DNA of 64,000 nucleotides from Adenophora triphylla var. japonica. Taxonomy: Eukaryota; Streptophyta; Magnoliopsida; Asterales; Campanulaceae. The notes under the pieces are model-generated. The model worked only from the letters and a program-made list of their open reading frames with translations. It made no database searches and was not told the DNA's origin. Position numbers and translations under genes: made by a program. Each line of letters begins with the position of its first letter. Positions within the stretch are counted from its first letter, which is position 1. The stretch is from positions 23,181 through 87,180 of the forward strand of contig JAFEMH010007505.1 of the NCBI GenBank assembly GCA_022495995.1. Reading direction: 5' to 3'. This document shows positions 1-8,705 of the stretch, one piece after another.

Positions 1-392
1 TTTCGCTTGCGCGATTGACGTTTTGACTTTTTGGCAATGTCCAAGAAGATAATAGGCATGGGTCGGTCATTAAAAGCCGAATGACTCAGTGTCATATTGA
101 ACTTATTTGCGTACGCTGTGCGCGAGTCAAAGTCAAAGTCAATGCCGGGTCCAGATCTTGCCAATTTGTCCTTGTCGGAATTTCGGCAGAGCTCCGCTTG
201 CGCAAAATATCTTTGGAATTTTGGCATGGACTCGGTCTCGACTCTTAGGCATCCCGTGCGGTTCAAAGTCAAAGTCAATGCCAGAGTCAAGATTCTGCCA
301 ATTTTTCCTTGGCGGAATTTCGGCAGAGTTTTGCTTGCGCGAAGGATCTCGACTTCCGTCATGGGCTAAGGTTTGACCTTTACGGGGGTATG
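1..392. repeat. Tandem repeat, period about 135 bp, in the leader of F
   Basis: Two diverged copies start near 126 and 261, each opening with a run of GTCAAA/GTCAA followed by a TGCCAATTT..CCTT..CGGAATTTCGGCAGAG block and ending in GCTTGCGC. The first bases of the window resemble the end of an earlier copy. Three small overlapping open frames here exist only because the repeat unit is a multiple of three. Confidence 0.6.
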
Positions 393-831
393 AAACTGGG
401 CTATATGACACGGACTAGACCAAAAACCAACCAAAAGTCACGGTTTTGAAATGTGTGACACGGACTATGCATTGGTCGACACTGGCTGCCATGGGGAGTT
501 TGGGATGATTCCGTGCGTGCCCGGGAGCATCGTAATACTGTCCGTGACTGCAACTGAACAACCACTCCGGGTTAAAGGGATGTGCGTGCAAAAGTGTACA
601 GGATATATATGGTGCACGTAGTGTGCGGCCTCCTAAAAATATTCCTTTTTGAGTTAAAACAGAAATTTTCGGAAATGTGTTTTAAAGGAATGATTTTTCG
701 GGACGGGGGAAAATGCAACAAATAAGCACGTAAATTTTCTGGGAGCCCCGGTCAGTCTTGGAACTGAATAGCCCCAAGCTGCCTAAGCTGCTAGATTAAC
801 CTCAAAAGTGTCCTGGTGGAATTGCTAATGA

Positions 832-873
832 AGCCGCACGGCCAGAATCCAGGGAGGATTAAGCCATACGGCT
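832..873. promoter_or_regulatory. Pair of CGNNCG palindromic boxes in the leader of F
   Basis: AGCCGCACGGCC at 832-843 and AGCCATACGGCT at 862-873, 30 bp apart. Both follow AGC-CG-NN-CG-GCT, with one CG changed to CA in the second box. They match the pair in the F LTR (40077-40119). The position, about 400 bp inside the primer site, parallels the leader pairs of elements A and B. Confidence 0.6.
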
Positions 874-1250
874 GCATCAAGCAACTTTCCAGGTTCCAAT
901 TTCTTTGATCTGCAGGCTATTTTCCCGGCCTTTTGGCACCTTTTCAGCTTCCAGCAAGCTTCCTGTTCAGTGTTCAGAATGTGCACAATTCCAAGAACCA
1001 AAGATGCATGCAATGCAATGCAAGGAAAATAAGGCAAGCATGAGAGGCGGATCCGTGGCGGAAGGCTAACCCACTCGGAAAAAGCTTTCCCTTTTTTTTT
1101 CGAAAAGAGATACCGGTACGTGGGATTGTTAGACCACAATTTATCCCAAGCCTCGGGTGAGGAAGCGATACAGGAAGGTTAATGGTTTCCACCTATATAC
1201 CGGGTATCATTTTTTTTATTTTAAAAATGAAAGCTTTCTTCTTTGGTTTA

Positions 1251-1269
1251 TTCCCCAGTGGATTCGCCA
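1251..1269 (-). other. Primer-binding site of F (tRNA-Arg type)
   Basis: The + strand reads TTCCCCAGTGGATTCGCCA, close to the 3' end of plant tRNA-Arg(ACG) and differing at a few positions from the sites of A and B. It sits a few bases inside the LTR edge, which fixes the minus orientation of F. Confidence 0.65.
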
Positions 1270-2130
1270 AACTGTGAATGTGGTGCCCAAGATTAGCGTC
1301 TCTCTTTTTATATTTTTTTTATTTGGAGACCGCTTTCTCGTGTAAGGGGGATCACCGCCTCACATCAGTTTGGAAACGTCCGATTTAAATTGATAAACGG
1401 AGTCGCCACGCCATTTTGATTTCCTCAAAACATTGAAAAAAAGGATTTGGGTCCGGAGGTTAAGTTACCCCTTGGGAAGAACGGATCGTCGTTCACCCAA
1501 GGAGCCTTGCCGAAGCAAGTCTTCCAAGATCCTCTTTTCATGCTTGCCTTAGTGTTTTCGTGTGTGGGATGTGTGTTTTGAAAAGAAGGGAATGTACCAA
1601 GTGGTCTTTCGGACGTATTAACCATGAGTTGGTTATCGCTCGGGATTCCTTGGATTTTTGATGTGTTCGGGACTTTGGTCCCGTTCTCATCTTGGACTTA
1701 TGATCATCATGATGAGACCTTGGGTCACATGTGATCGGGATAGGGACACCGTTTTTATAGTCTGAGGATGAGACTCTTTAGAAAGGAATGACCTTTGCCC
1801 ATCAATCCTACATCTCGAGACGATTTGAGCTCTTTCGGGACATTTATGCTCGTCTCAAGTGATGATCGGAGATATGTGGTTCAAGTTCATCCTTTTCTAA
1901 AGGAGAATCCATCTATGTCATCTTTAAGTGGAGGAAATGATGTAAAGATAGAACCTTTACACCATTTTGCTCCAAGATGATTCTCCAAGTACCAAAGGGG
2001 ACAAGGGGAGGGGTATAAAGATTGGATCTTTATACTCATCCAATGCCCTTTTGTGCCTTATGAAGGTCACTAGGCAATCCTAGGAGAGAGATCCAACCAT
2101 GAGGGACATGGGGAATGCATTTTAATCTAA

Positions 2131-2290
2131 AGATGACATTTTTAATGAAAAGATGACATTTTATATGAAAAGATACTATTTTTGATGCAAAGGATGCTAC
2201 TTTACATGCAAAGATGGTATTTTAAGTGCAAAGGATGCTACTTTATATGCAAAGATGGTATTTTAAGTGCAAAGGATGCTACTTTTCACA
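2131..2290. repeat. Short tandem repeats inside the F LTR
   Basis: Two near-identical 41-bp units (about 2208-2248 and 2249-2289), each with ATGCAAAGATGGTATTTT and GTGCAAAGGATGCTACTTT, are preceded by degenerate units of about 18-20 bp built on AAAGATGACATTTT. The array is AT rich and non-coding. Confidence 0.65.
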
Positions 2291-2345
2291 TCACCATGTG
2301 AGAGATCCACCCTAGAACAAGCCTTTTTGAGGTCTTATTGTTCAT

Positions 2346-2350
2346 CCTAG
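2346..2350. repeat. Target-site duplication of element B (CCTAG), left copy
   Basis: CCTAG directly precedes the TGTAAGTACGCC start of the B 5' LTR. The same five bases follow the B 3' LTR at 39680-39684. Confidence 0.85.
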
Positions 2351-2612
2351 TGTAAGTACGCCAATCCAATTTGCAACCTTTTAGATGCATTTTAATGTAA
2401 TAAAATTGCATTAAGGGGCATTTTGGTAAATTCCCGGCCTGTCCCGAGACTTTCAGAAACATTTTATAAGTTTCCCGTGAAGGAAGTACCTTTTGGTACC
2501 TTACTCATGCCAAGGGACCTGTTGGGAATAAACCTTTTTGGACTTTTTAGCTATTTAGGCCTGAATGTTCCAGAAACTGGTTTTGGCGCCAAAAACGATT
2601 GAGGCCACCTTG

Positions 2613-2664
2613 TGTCACGCGACAAGTCGAGGCATGGAAAGTGGTTACGTATAGTCGTGCGACA
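2613..2664. promoter_or_regulatory. Pair of CGNNCG boxes, U3 of B 5' LTR
   Basis: TGTCACGCGACA at 2613-2624 and AGTCGTGCGACA at 2653-2664, spaced 40 bp. They lie just upstream of the TATA-like box at 2688. The same pair, with a CATG variant in the first box, is in the 3' LTR at 38525-38576. Confidence 0.65.
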
Positions 2665-2687
2665 CAAGGTGACCACTAACTGCAGCC

Positions 2688-2696
2688 TTTAAATAA
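2688..2696 (+). promoter_or_regulatory. Probable TATA box of B 5' LTR
   Basis: TTTAAATAA precedes AGACCCTCCCCC. The 3' LTR of B has the better CTATAAATAAG at the same place (38599-38609), so this copy has decayed. Confidence 0.5.
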
Positions 2697-3299
2697 GACC
2701 CTCCCCCTCTCAGAAAAGGATCCCAACTTTAGCCTACTGGTACTCTGCAGAAATTGCATCGTAACAAAGCCCCCCAAACACAACTCTCTCTCTCTCCTAC
2801 CTTCAACCTACCCAATTCTCTCCAATCCAAACCCATTTCTCAAACCAAGCCACTTGAACCCCTTTGCACCATTTCTCTCAGGACTCCAAGACCAGAAGCA
2901 GTGAATTGAAGGGTTCTGTATCAAACTTGATACAGGATTCGTGGAAGCATCAAGGGTAACGAATCTCAAACTCCCTCTTCTCTCTTCCTTCTATTCAATT
3001 CTTCATAATTCTATTGTCTACTTCAGTTAGGATTCAGTAATCAGACTCTATCTGTCTAGATTACTGAATCCCAATCGCAATCTCTCTGTTTAATTTGTCT
3101 AATCTATGTAATTGAGCTACTATTGTTGAATATTTGCTTGAATATTGGTGTTTAAACCCCAAGGGGGTGTGGATCTATCCATATCCACACTCCCGGGGTC
3201 GATTTGTTGTTATTTCTGTATTTCGTATCTAATCTAGTCAATTAATTAGATCTATATTAGTTGTTGTTAATTCTGGTGTTCATTGTGTAAGTTTCTGCA

Positions 3300-3304
3300 G
3301 ATGG
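3300..3304. repeat. Target-site duplication of element A (GATGG), left copy
   Basis: GATGG precedes TGAATGTGCGC here and follows CTTACA at 19268-19272. The uninterrupted site, GCAGATGGCCTCTG, is seen in the B 3' LTR near 39210. Confidence 0.9.
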
Positions 3305-3686
3305 TGAATGTGCGCTCGCCCGGAAAATTTTGGGTTTCCCGGTTTAAATGAAAAAAAGGAGTCGCCACGCCGTTTTAAGAGGAAACATTGAAAACCTTTA
3401 TTTAGAGAGAAAACATGAGTTCGGAGGTCAGGTTACGTGTTGGGAAGAACCGAGAGTTCACCCAACACGCCTCGTCCGTAGACGAGTCTTTCAATCAAAA
3501 CATCCAAGTAAATCCAAAGTGTGTGCAAATATTGATAATAAACGAAGTGTGATTAAATGCATCTTATTAATTATGGAACGAGAATTACATATTGTGAGCC
3601 CATTATTTAGGGAGGCCACATCCCTGATACAAACAATCTAAAAACAGATTACAAAGGAAAAAGGGTCTCTGCAGATGGGTCATGTA

Positions 3687-3765
3687 TGTCGCATGACACA
3701 TCGCACCAGTGACCACATGTGTCGCGTGACACAGGATCACTTGGAGACAAAGGTGTCGCGTGACA
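3687..3765. promoter_or_regulatory. Triplet of CGNNCG boxes downstream of the TATA box, A 3' LTR
   Basis: TGTCGCATGACA 3687-3698, TGTCGCGTGACA 3720-3731 and TGTCGCGTGACA 3754-3765, spaced 33 and 34 bp. Relative to the TATA box they fall in the transcribed R/U5 part of the LTR. Confidence 0.65.
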
Positions 3766-4367
3766 CATATGAGCCATCTGCAGAAACTGAACAATAAGAA
3801 CACATAATCAACAGAAAGCTATACAGATCTAATCATTTAACTAGATTACGAACGAAATACAGAAACGAAACTAAATCAACCCAGGGAGTGTGGATATGGG
3901 TAGATCCACACCCCCTTGGGGTTCAAACACCAAATCCAATCAAATAATCAACAATATAAGCTCAATTGCACGAATTATTCAGATTAAACAGAGAGATTGC
4001 GATTGGGATTCAGTAATCCAGATAGCTAGGATCTGATTACTGAATCCAAACAAAATTAAATGCTAGAATTAATAGAAATTAAGCAAGAGAGAGAGAGAGA
4101 TTGGGTTTAGGGAATCGTTACCCTTGTTGCTTCCATGAATTCTATATCCAGTCAGATATAGAACCCTTCAATTCTTCACTTCTGATCTGGAAGGACTGAT
4201 GCAAGGGGCTCAATTGGTGTAGCTTGAGAATTGGGTTTGGAAGGGAGGAATTGGGTAGGTTGAAGGTAGGAGAGAGAGAGGTTTATGTTTAGAGAGGTTC
4301 GTTACGCTACAAATTCTGCAGAGTAGCAGTAGGCTAAAATTTGGATTTTTTATGAGAGGGGGAGGGT

Positions 4368-4378
4368 CTTATTTATAG
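4368..4378 (-). promoter_or_regulatory. TATA box of A 3' LTR
   Basis: The minus strand reads CTATAAATAAG, followed by a run of pyrimidines. The same sequence is in the 5' LTR at 18922-18932 and in the B 3' LTR. Confidence 0.65.
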
Positions 4379-4400
4379 GCTGCAGTTGGCTGCCTTAATG

Positions 4401-4452
4401 TGTCGCACGACCTTACGCGTCCACTTTTTATGCCTCAAGCTGTCGCGTGACA
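4401..4452. promoter_or_regulatory. Pair of CGNNCG boxes, U3 of A 3' LTR
   Basis: TGTCGCACGACC at 4401-4412 and TGTCGCGTGACA at 4441-4452, spaced 40 bp and lying directly upstream of the minus-strand TATA box. Confidence 0.65.
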
Positions 4453-4713
4453 CAAGGTGGCTCAACCGCTTTTGGCGCCAAAAACCAGTTTCTGGAACAT
4501 TCCGGGAAAATACCCAAAAGGTCCAACAGGTTTTATTCCCAAGGGGTCCTTTGGCATGAATAATGTACCAAAAGGTACTTCCTTCGCGGGAAACTCATGG
4601 AACGTTTCCGGAAGTCTCGGGATAGGCCGGGAATTTACCAAAACGCCCTTTAATGCAGTTTTATTATATTAAAATGCATCTAAAAGGTTGCGAATTGGAT
4701 TGGCGTACTTACA

Positions 4714-4722
4714 GAGCCCCTC
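4714..4722 (-). other. Polypurine tract of A
   Basis: The minus strand reads GAGGGGCTC immediately before the TGTAAG start of the 3' LTR. The same tract is in B at 38254-38262. It would prime plus-strand DNA synthesis. Confidence 0.7.
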
Positions 4723-4730
4723 GGCAACGT

Positions 4731-4867
4731 CACTTTTGGAAAAAGTGGGGTTGTCGATAAAATAAGACCCAATCTCAATGAGCGGCTAGGGTTAAGGTGA
4801 AGGGCTAGAAGGGTGAGAAGGGGAAAAGATGGCTGGACCTTTCTGAGAAAGGATTCCTACGTATCCC
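4731..4867 (-). other. Conserved 3' module of A (hairpins and GGGATACGTAGGAATCC block)
   Basis: Two parts are conserved with B and D. A hairpin with arms CACTTTT/AAAAGTG at 4731-4747 lies just inside the polypurine tract. A block at 4830-4867 reads GGGATACGTAGGAATCC on the minus strand and continues into a CCTTTCT-C-AGAAAGG inverted repeat; a CCGAACTACGA block follows to about 4905. Function is unknown. Conservation across diverged elements suggests a cis role in replication or RNA processing. Confidence 0.55.
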
Positions 4868-5009
4868 TTGAACAAGGGAATCAAGCCAAATCGTAGTTCG
4901 GAAATACCAAAATTAAATTCATAAGCCAGAAAGGGGTAGAGACGTATCTTCATACCTTTGCTGTGCTTACCTGTTGTTTTCTGTAGGATCGGGTATTTGC
5001 TTTCTTTCT

Positions 5010-5715
5010 CACCAGGTTGTAGCTGCCGGAGGGTCTCATGCTGCAACTGGTATTTTGCGAGTAGCTGCCGGAGGGTCTCATGCTATCGCTTTGTTGACGA
5101 GTTGTAGCTGCCGGAGGGTCTCATGCTGTAACCGTCTTCTGTGGATGCCAGGGGTCTCATACCACTTCTTTCTTTTGCAGGGTAGTTGTCGGAGGGTCTC
5201 ACACTACTGCTACTTCACTTCGTGGATGCCGGAGGGTCTCATACCACTTCTCTTTCTTGCAGGGTAGTTGCCGGAGGGTCTCACACTACTGCTGCTTCTC
5301 TTCGTGGATGCCGGAGGGTCTCATACCACTTCTCTTCTTCTTTGCTGGGGATGAGTATAGCTGCCGGGGGTCTCACGCTATCTCTTTTCTGCTCTGTTGG
5401 GGATAAATGTAGCTGCCAGGGGTCTCACGCTACTTCTTCTATCTGTTCTGTGCTGATAAGTATAGCTGCCAGGGGACTCACGCTATCTCCTTTTCTTCTG
5501 TCTTGTGGATGCCAAAGGGACTCATACCACTATGTCGGTGCAGGGTAGTTGCCAAGGGACTCACACTACTTCTGCTTCTGCTGGGGATAAAATGTAGCTG
5601 CCAGGGGACTCATGCTACTTCTTTTCTGCTCTTTGCTGCTCTTTGTGGATGCCAAAGGGACTCATACCACATCTTTTGCTTTGTTGATGAATGTAGCTGC
5701 CAGGGGGTCTTATGC
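5010..5715. repeat. Minisatellite in the 3' region of A
   Basis: About 20 imperfect units alternate GTAGCTGCC(G/A)GAGGGTCTCAYGCT and GTGGATGCCGGAGGGTCTCATACCACT, separated by pyrimidine-rich spacers. The same array on the other strand is in B at 37495-37950. Several overlapping open frames cross it because GGGTCTCA-type units lack stops; I do not call them genes. Confidence 0.8.
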
Positions 5716-6244
5716 TAATCCTTTCTTCTCTGTCATTGGTTTTGCTGTTGGACGGCCTTTGCTTGATTGCCGCTTTTCTTTTGTGTCCTTAGCTTTCCTT
5801 GGAGAGCTGGGGGGACTCTGCTTCTTTCCTGTGCCTCGAGGCCACTGGTTTCTGGAAATTTGTTCGTCAAGCCGGGGATTCTGTCTTCCGGGGAATTGGT
5901 TTCTTTTCGTGGGGCTGTTTGTTTTGTTGAGCTCTTCTTGGGGCTGTCACGGATACATATGCCTCTTTTTGCTTTTGTTCTTCCTTCTCCAGTTTAGTCG
6001 GAGGGCCAGTCTTTGGGACTCAATCGATTATTGTACCTGCGGGGGTAAAACAACATATGCCAGCGCTACGCCTAAACAAGCCTATCTTGTTAGCAAAGAT
6101 TAATTTATGTTAGCATGGTTTGCGCGAGTCTGTCTGTCCTGGGAAAGCGAACGCCATTATTGGGTTAAAGGTTGGCTTTGTCAGGTTTACACATGGGGTT
6201 TTGGGATAGTTTCTGGTAGGTGTGTATAGCAGGGGTCCTCTCCT
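5716..6244. other. Non-coding 3' region of A between minisatellite and antisense gene
   Basis: Pyrimidine-rich sequence with a few relics of a GGGGACTCTGC / CCGGGGAATT repeat that is expanded in B at 36776-37420. A weak TATA-like TGTATAGC at about 6220-6227 precedes the antisense gene. No convincing protein. Confidence 0.4.
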
Positions 6245-8101
6245 GTGTATTTTCAGGGGTATGTTACGGCAACGGCGAGTCGGAAAATGCTCTGGGGTAA
6301 CCACTGCAGGCTTTTCCACACTGTCTGCTCTCAGCCCAAAGTATGTCGCCCGACATGTTATGTCTGTTTGGCTTCTTCTGTCGCACGACTGAGGGAGGCT
6401 CGCAACAGCTCTTTCAAAAGTCGGTCCAGGCTTCATTCTGCAGACACTGTCTTCTTAGTAGAGAAACCCAGCAGCCCTTATTTGGCAGATAAGCGATTTC
6501 TTTGGTCAAGACTGTTACTTTTGGCTGCAATGGAACATCATAGCAAAGAGTTTGCTTCCCGGGAGTGTCAATTTCATCGGGACTTCATCGAAATTTGGGG
6601 ATTTCATCTGAGGCAACATAGAAATATTATCGACAAGCGGTACAGTATGCCTTGTATTTGGTCCTTGAAAGATTGGAGGGTTGACTGGGATTTGCTTCGG
6701 GCTGCATCCTGCTTCTGGGATTCCGAGCGCCATGTATTCTCTTTGTCATATAATTATCTGACCCCAACTATGGAAGACTTTAGGGCGTTGACAGGCTTGG
6801 GTAAGGCGGCTACTGTAGCATTCCCCCGAGACAGTCGGCTGATTGATGAGCAGTTGTCTGACTTTTTATCTCTGCCTGCGGATCAGGTACTGCCTATGAT
6901 TCTGGGTGATGGGTCCATAGATTTGACTCGGATGGCTAGGTTGCGTCTGTCCCGTCCTGAGCTGTTTGACCTTTCTACCTCTCTGGATATGTTCATGCTG
7001 TTCACACTGTCAGCTTACTATTTCTGCGGGTATGCCGGAGTCTGCTCAGGTGTTTTGTTGGAGATTGTTAAGCAAATGAGGGGTGACCGGGGTATAGATT
7101 CTCGTCAAATTCATTCTGGCCAAGGGGAGATGGATGTTGTACCACTGTTGCTGGCTGAGACTTATCACGGTATTGACAGGCTAGCAGGGGGATCAGACTT
7201 CATGGGAGCAGGCAGCCCCAGCTTATTATCTCTGTGGTTCTTTGAGAGGTTACGCTTGATCGGACCATTACCAGAAGGTCGGACGGCCATGCCCTGGGTG
7301 ACTCGGCCACGTAGGCTGGTGAGGGATGAGGTTGCTGATAGTTGGCAGATGAGGTTGTCACGGTACGAGACCACTGATCTGAGCTTTTGGATTCCTGCCT
7401 GGAATATACAGACCATGAGAGATATTCAGGATGGATCAGTAGTAGTCCGGTTGCCTGGTTTGCATGTATCCTCTTTCTGTGTCCCATCACTGGTGAGCAG
7501 ACAGTATAGGTATCCTCAGCAGATCATCCGAGCTTTGAGGGAGAGACTGGTGACTGATACTGTTCCGATGTCCATGACCGAGCCCCAGGCTATACAGTTT
7601 TTCAGCAGATCTTTTCTGGAGGGCTTTCTTCCCACTCGTGTGCTCCTTCGGCAGTCTAGAGGATTTACATTTCTGACCACAGAGTATCTGGATTGGTATG
7701 AGGAGCATCAGGGTTCTGTCCAGTTGGCTATAGAGACTCGCCGCCAGGAATACTTGGGAGCAGACTATCCGTCCAGTCGAACTCTCAGAGATATAGAGGC
7801 ACGGGGAAACCCAGACAATGTTACCGGCGATGCTGCTGATGACTATGAGAGGCAAGAGATCCGGAGGGCTGCTTTAAGAAATGATCCAGAGATGAGAGCT
7901 CGCAGAGAGGCGTTGCGGCAAGAGAGGATTGCTAGGGCCGCCTTGAGGGAGACTGGTCTGATTGAACCGCCGGCGCGCGTTATTCCTGAATTGGGACGGG
8001 CTCAAACTGATTTGTTTGACATTCCTAAGCCAAAGACCTCCCGGGGACCGAGAAAGAGGAAGGATAGAGGAGCGAATTCGGGAGCGGGGACGAGCCTCTA
8101 G
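6245..8101 (+). CDS. Antisense accessory protein of A, DUF7745 / plant-mobile-domain type
   Basis: An intact 618-codon frame on the strand opposite to gag-pol, between integrase and the 3' LTR. The better start is probably ATG 6530 (residue 96, MEHHSKEF), because the conserved part begins there; this gives 523 residues. The conserved core near residues 135-185 reads W.L..W..DWDLLRAA, FWDSERHVFSLSY and LTPTMEDFRALTGLG, the pattern of plant DUF7745/plant mobile domain proteins. The C-terminus is rich in R/K and E and ends with a basic RGPRKRKDRG stretch that could be a nuclear signal. Antisense extra genes of this kind are known in Tat elements; their function is unknown. B and D carry broken homologues. 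Confidence 0.8.
   Translation: MYFQGYVTATASRKMLWGNHCRLFHTVCSQPKVCRPTCYVCLASSVARLREARNSSFKSRSRLHSADTVFLVEKPSSPYLADKRFLWSRLLLLAAMEHHSKEFASRECQFHRDFIEIWGFHLRQHRNIIDKRYSMPCIWSLKDWRVDWDLLRAASCFWDSERHVFSLSYNYLTPTMEDFRALTGLGKAATVAFPRDSRLIDEQLSDFLSLPADQVLPMILGDGSIDLTRMARLRLSRPELFDLSTSLDMFMLFTLSAYYFCGYAGVCSGVLLEIVKQMRGDRGIDSRQIHSGQGEMDVVPLLLAETYHGIDRLAGGSDFMGAGSPSLLSLWFFERLRLIGPLPEGRTAMPWVTRPRRLVRDEVADSWQMRLSRYETTDLSFWIPAWNIQTMRDIQDGSVVVRLPGLHVSSFCVPSLVSRQYRYPQQIIRALRERLVTDTVPMSMTEPQAIQFFSRSFLEGFLPTRVLLRQSRGFTFLTTEYLDWYEEHQGSVQLAIETRRQEYLGADYPSSRTLRDIEARGNPDNVTGDAADDYERQEIRRAALRNDPEMRARREALRQERIARAALRETGLIEPPARVIPELGRAQTDLFDIPKPKTSRGPRKRKDRGANSGAGTSL
6344..6390. promoter_or_regulatory. Pair of CGNNCG boxes at the 5' end of the A antisense gene
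   Basis: TGTCGCCCGACA at 6344-6355 and TGTCGCACGACT at 6379-6390, spaced 35 bp. They carry the same TGT..ACA arms as the LTR boxes of A. They lie upstream of the ATG at 6530, and inside the open frame if translation begins at 6245. B has a matching pair at 36316-36362. Confidence 0.6.
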
Positions 8102-8705
8102 ACACACATTTTCCTTTTATTTTGAGAGACTCGAGACTCTTTTGCTTTATGTTTTGAGAGTAGGAATTATCTGTATGGGAACTGAGTACCCTTTGATTGC
8201 TTAATGCAGACAGAATAGATGTTATCAATGTTTTCTTTTATTCGCAACAAGCTTTTTGAGTCAAAAGGTAGGTCGCGCTTGAACTCATCAACAAGACTAT
8301 TAACTCGAAATGATCCTTTGAAAAGCCTTGGGACTGTAATCAAAACGCATTTTGGTAGGAAGAGAGATTTTTGCAGCAGTTTTAGACCGAACCACAAGTG
8401 GTTGTCTACGTTCCCCTTTTGTAAGAGAACTAAGGGGCTCAGGTCTCCGTAGTTCGACTCAATTGACTTTAGTGTTTAAGAAAGGGGAAGACAGAAGGGG
8501 GAAATGGTGCAACCCTGTTTTTTACCTAGACCGCCCTCTTTTGGGTTTTCAGTCTAGTTGGGTATATTCTTTAGCACCGGGCGCGTCCCTTATTTTTGCA
8601 TGGACTGCCTTTTGAGAGGTTTTCAGTCTCATCTGGGACAATTTTGTTGCGCCTTTATTTATCATCATTTTTTTTTATATTTTTTTTAGAGGGGGAAAGA
8701 CTCGA
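8102..8705. other. Spacer between antisense gene and integrase of A
   Basis: The two genes converge here, tail to tail. The homologous spacer in B is 28879-29462. I see no conserved frame and no clear poly(A) signal pair; a T-rich run lies at 8667-8688. Confidence 0.4.

Larger units (their letters stand above)
1..1272 (-). mobile_element. Element F: leader (5' untranslated part) of a Tat-type Ty3/gypsy element
   Basis: No protein domain is visible here. The stretch lies immediately inside a primer-binding site on the minus strand (1251-1269), so it is read as the leader of an element transcribed right to left whose gag would lie beyond the window. It shares short blocks with the leader of element D on the opposite strand: an 11-mer at 618-628 and an AACCCGGAGTGGT-like block near 565-580. 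It holds a tandem repeat at 1-392 and two palindromic boxes at 832-873. The short open frames inside it look like chance. Confidence 0.65.
1273..2350 (-). mobile_element. Element F 5' LTR, inner part
   Basis: This is the LTR portion next to the primer site. It begins TGTGAATG by analogy with the TGAATG edge of the A LTR, and shares the GGAGTCGCCACGCC and AACATTGAAAA blocks seen in the A LTR at the same relative place. It is cut at 2350 by insertion of B and resumes at 39685. The inner edge could be 1273 or 1275. Confidence 0.7.
2351..3304 (+). mobile_element. Element B 5' LTR, first part (U3, R start)
   Basis: Starts TGTAAGTACGCC and matches the 3' LTR at 38263 onward. It carries two palindromic boxes at 2613-2664 and a TATA-like TTTAAATAA at 2688-2696. 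Element A interrupts it after base 3304; the LTR resumes at 19273. Confidence 0.9.
3305..4713 (-). mobile_element. Element A 3' LTR
   Basis: 1409 bp from TGAATG to CTTACA on the + strand, matching 17859-19267. It contains a GA-rich microsatellite near 4085-4102, three palindromic boxes at 3687-3765, two at 4401-4452 and a TATA box on the minus strand at 4368-4378. Confidence 0.95.

Noticed and set aside
1157..1345. 62-codon frame across the F primer site
   Set aside because: It spans the LTR edge and a T-rich stretch; no domain.
3348..3641. 97-codon frame repeated at 17902-18195
   Set aside because: Identical only because it lies in the two LTRs of A; LTR sequence, no domain.
5186..5718. 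Open frames of 70-120 codons rich in GGSHTT/CRRVSYH repeats
   Set aside because: They run through a minisatellite in several overlapping frames; no domain, and lengths follow the repeat.
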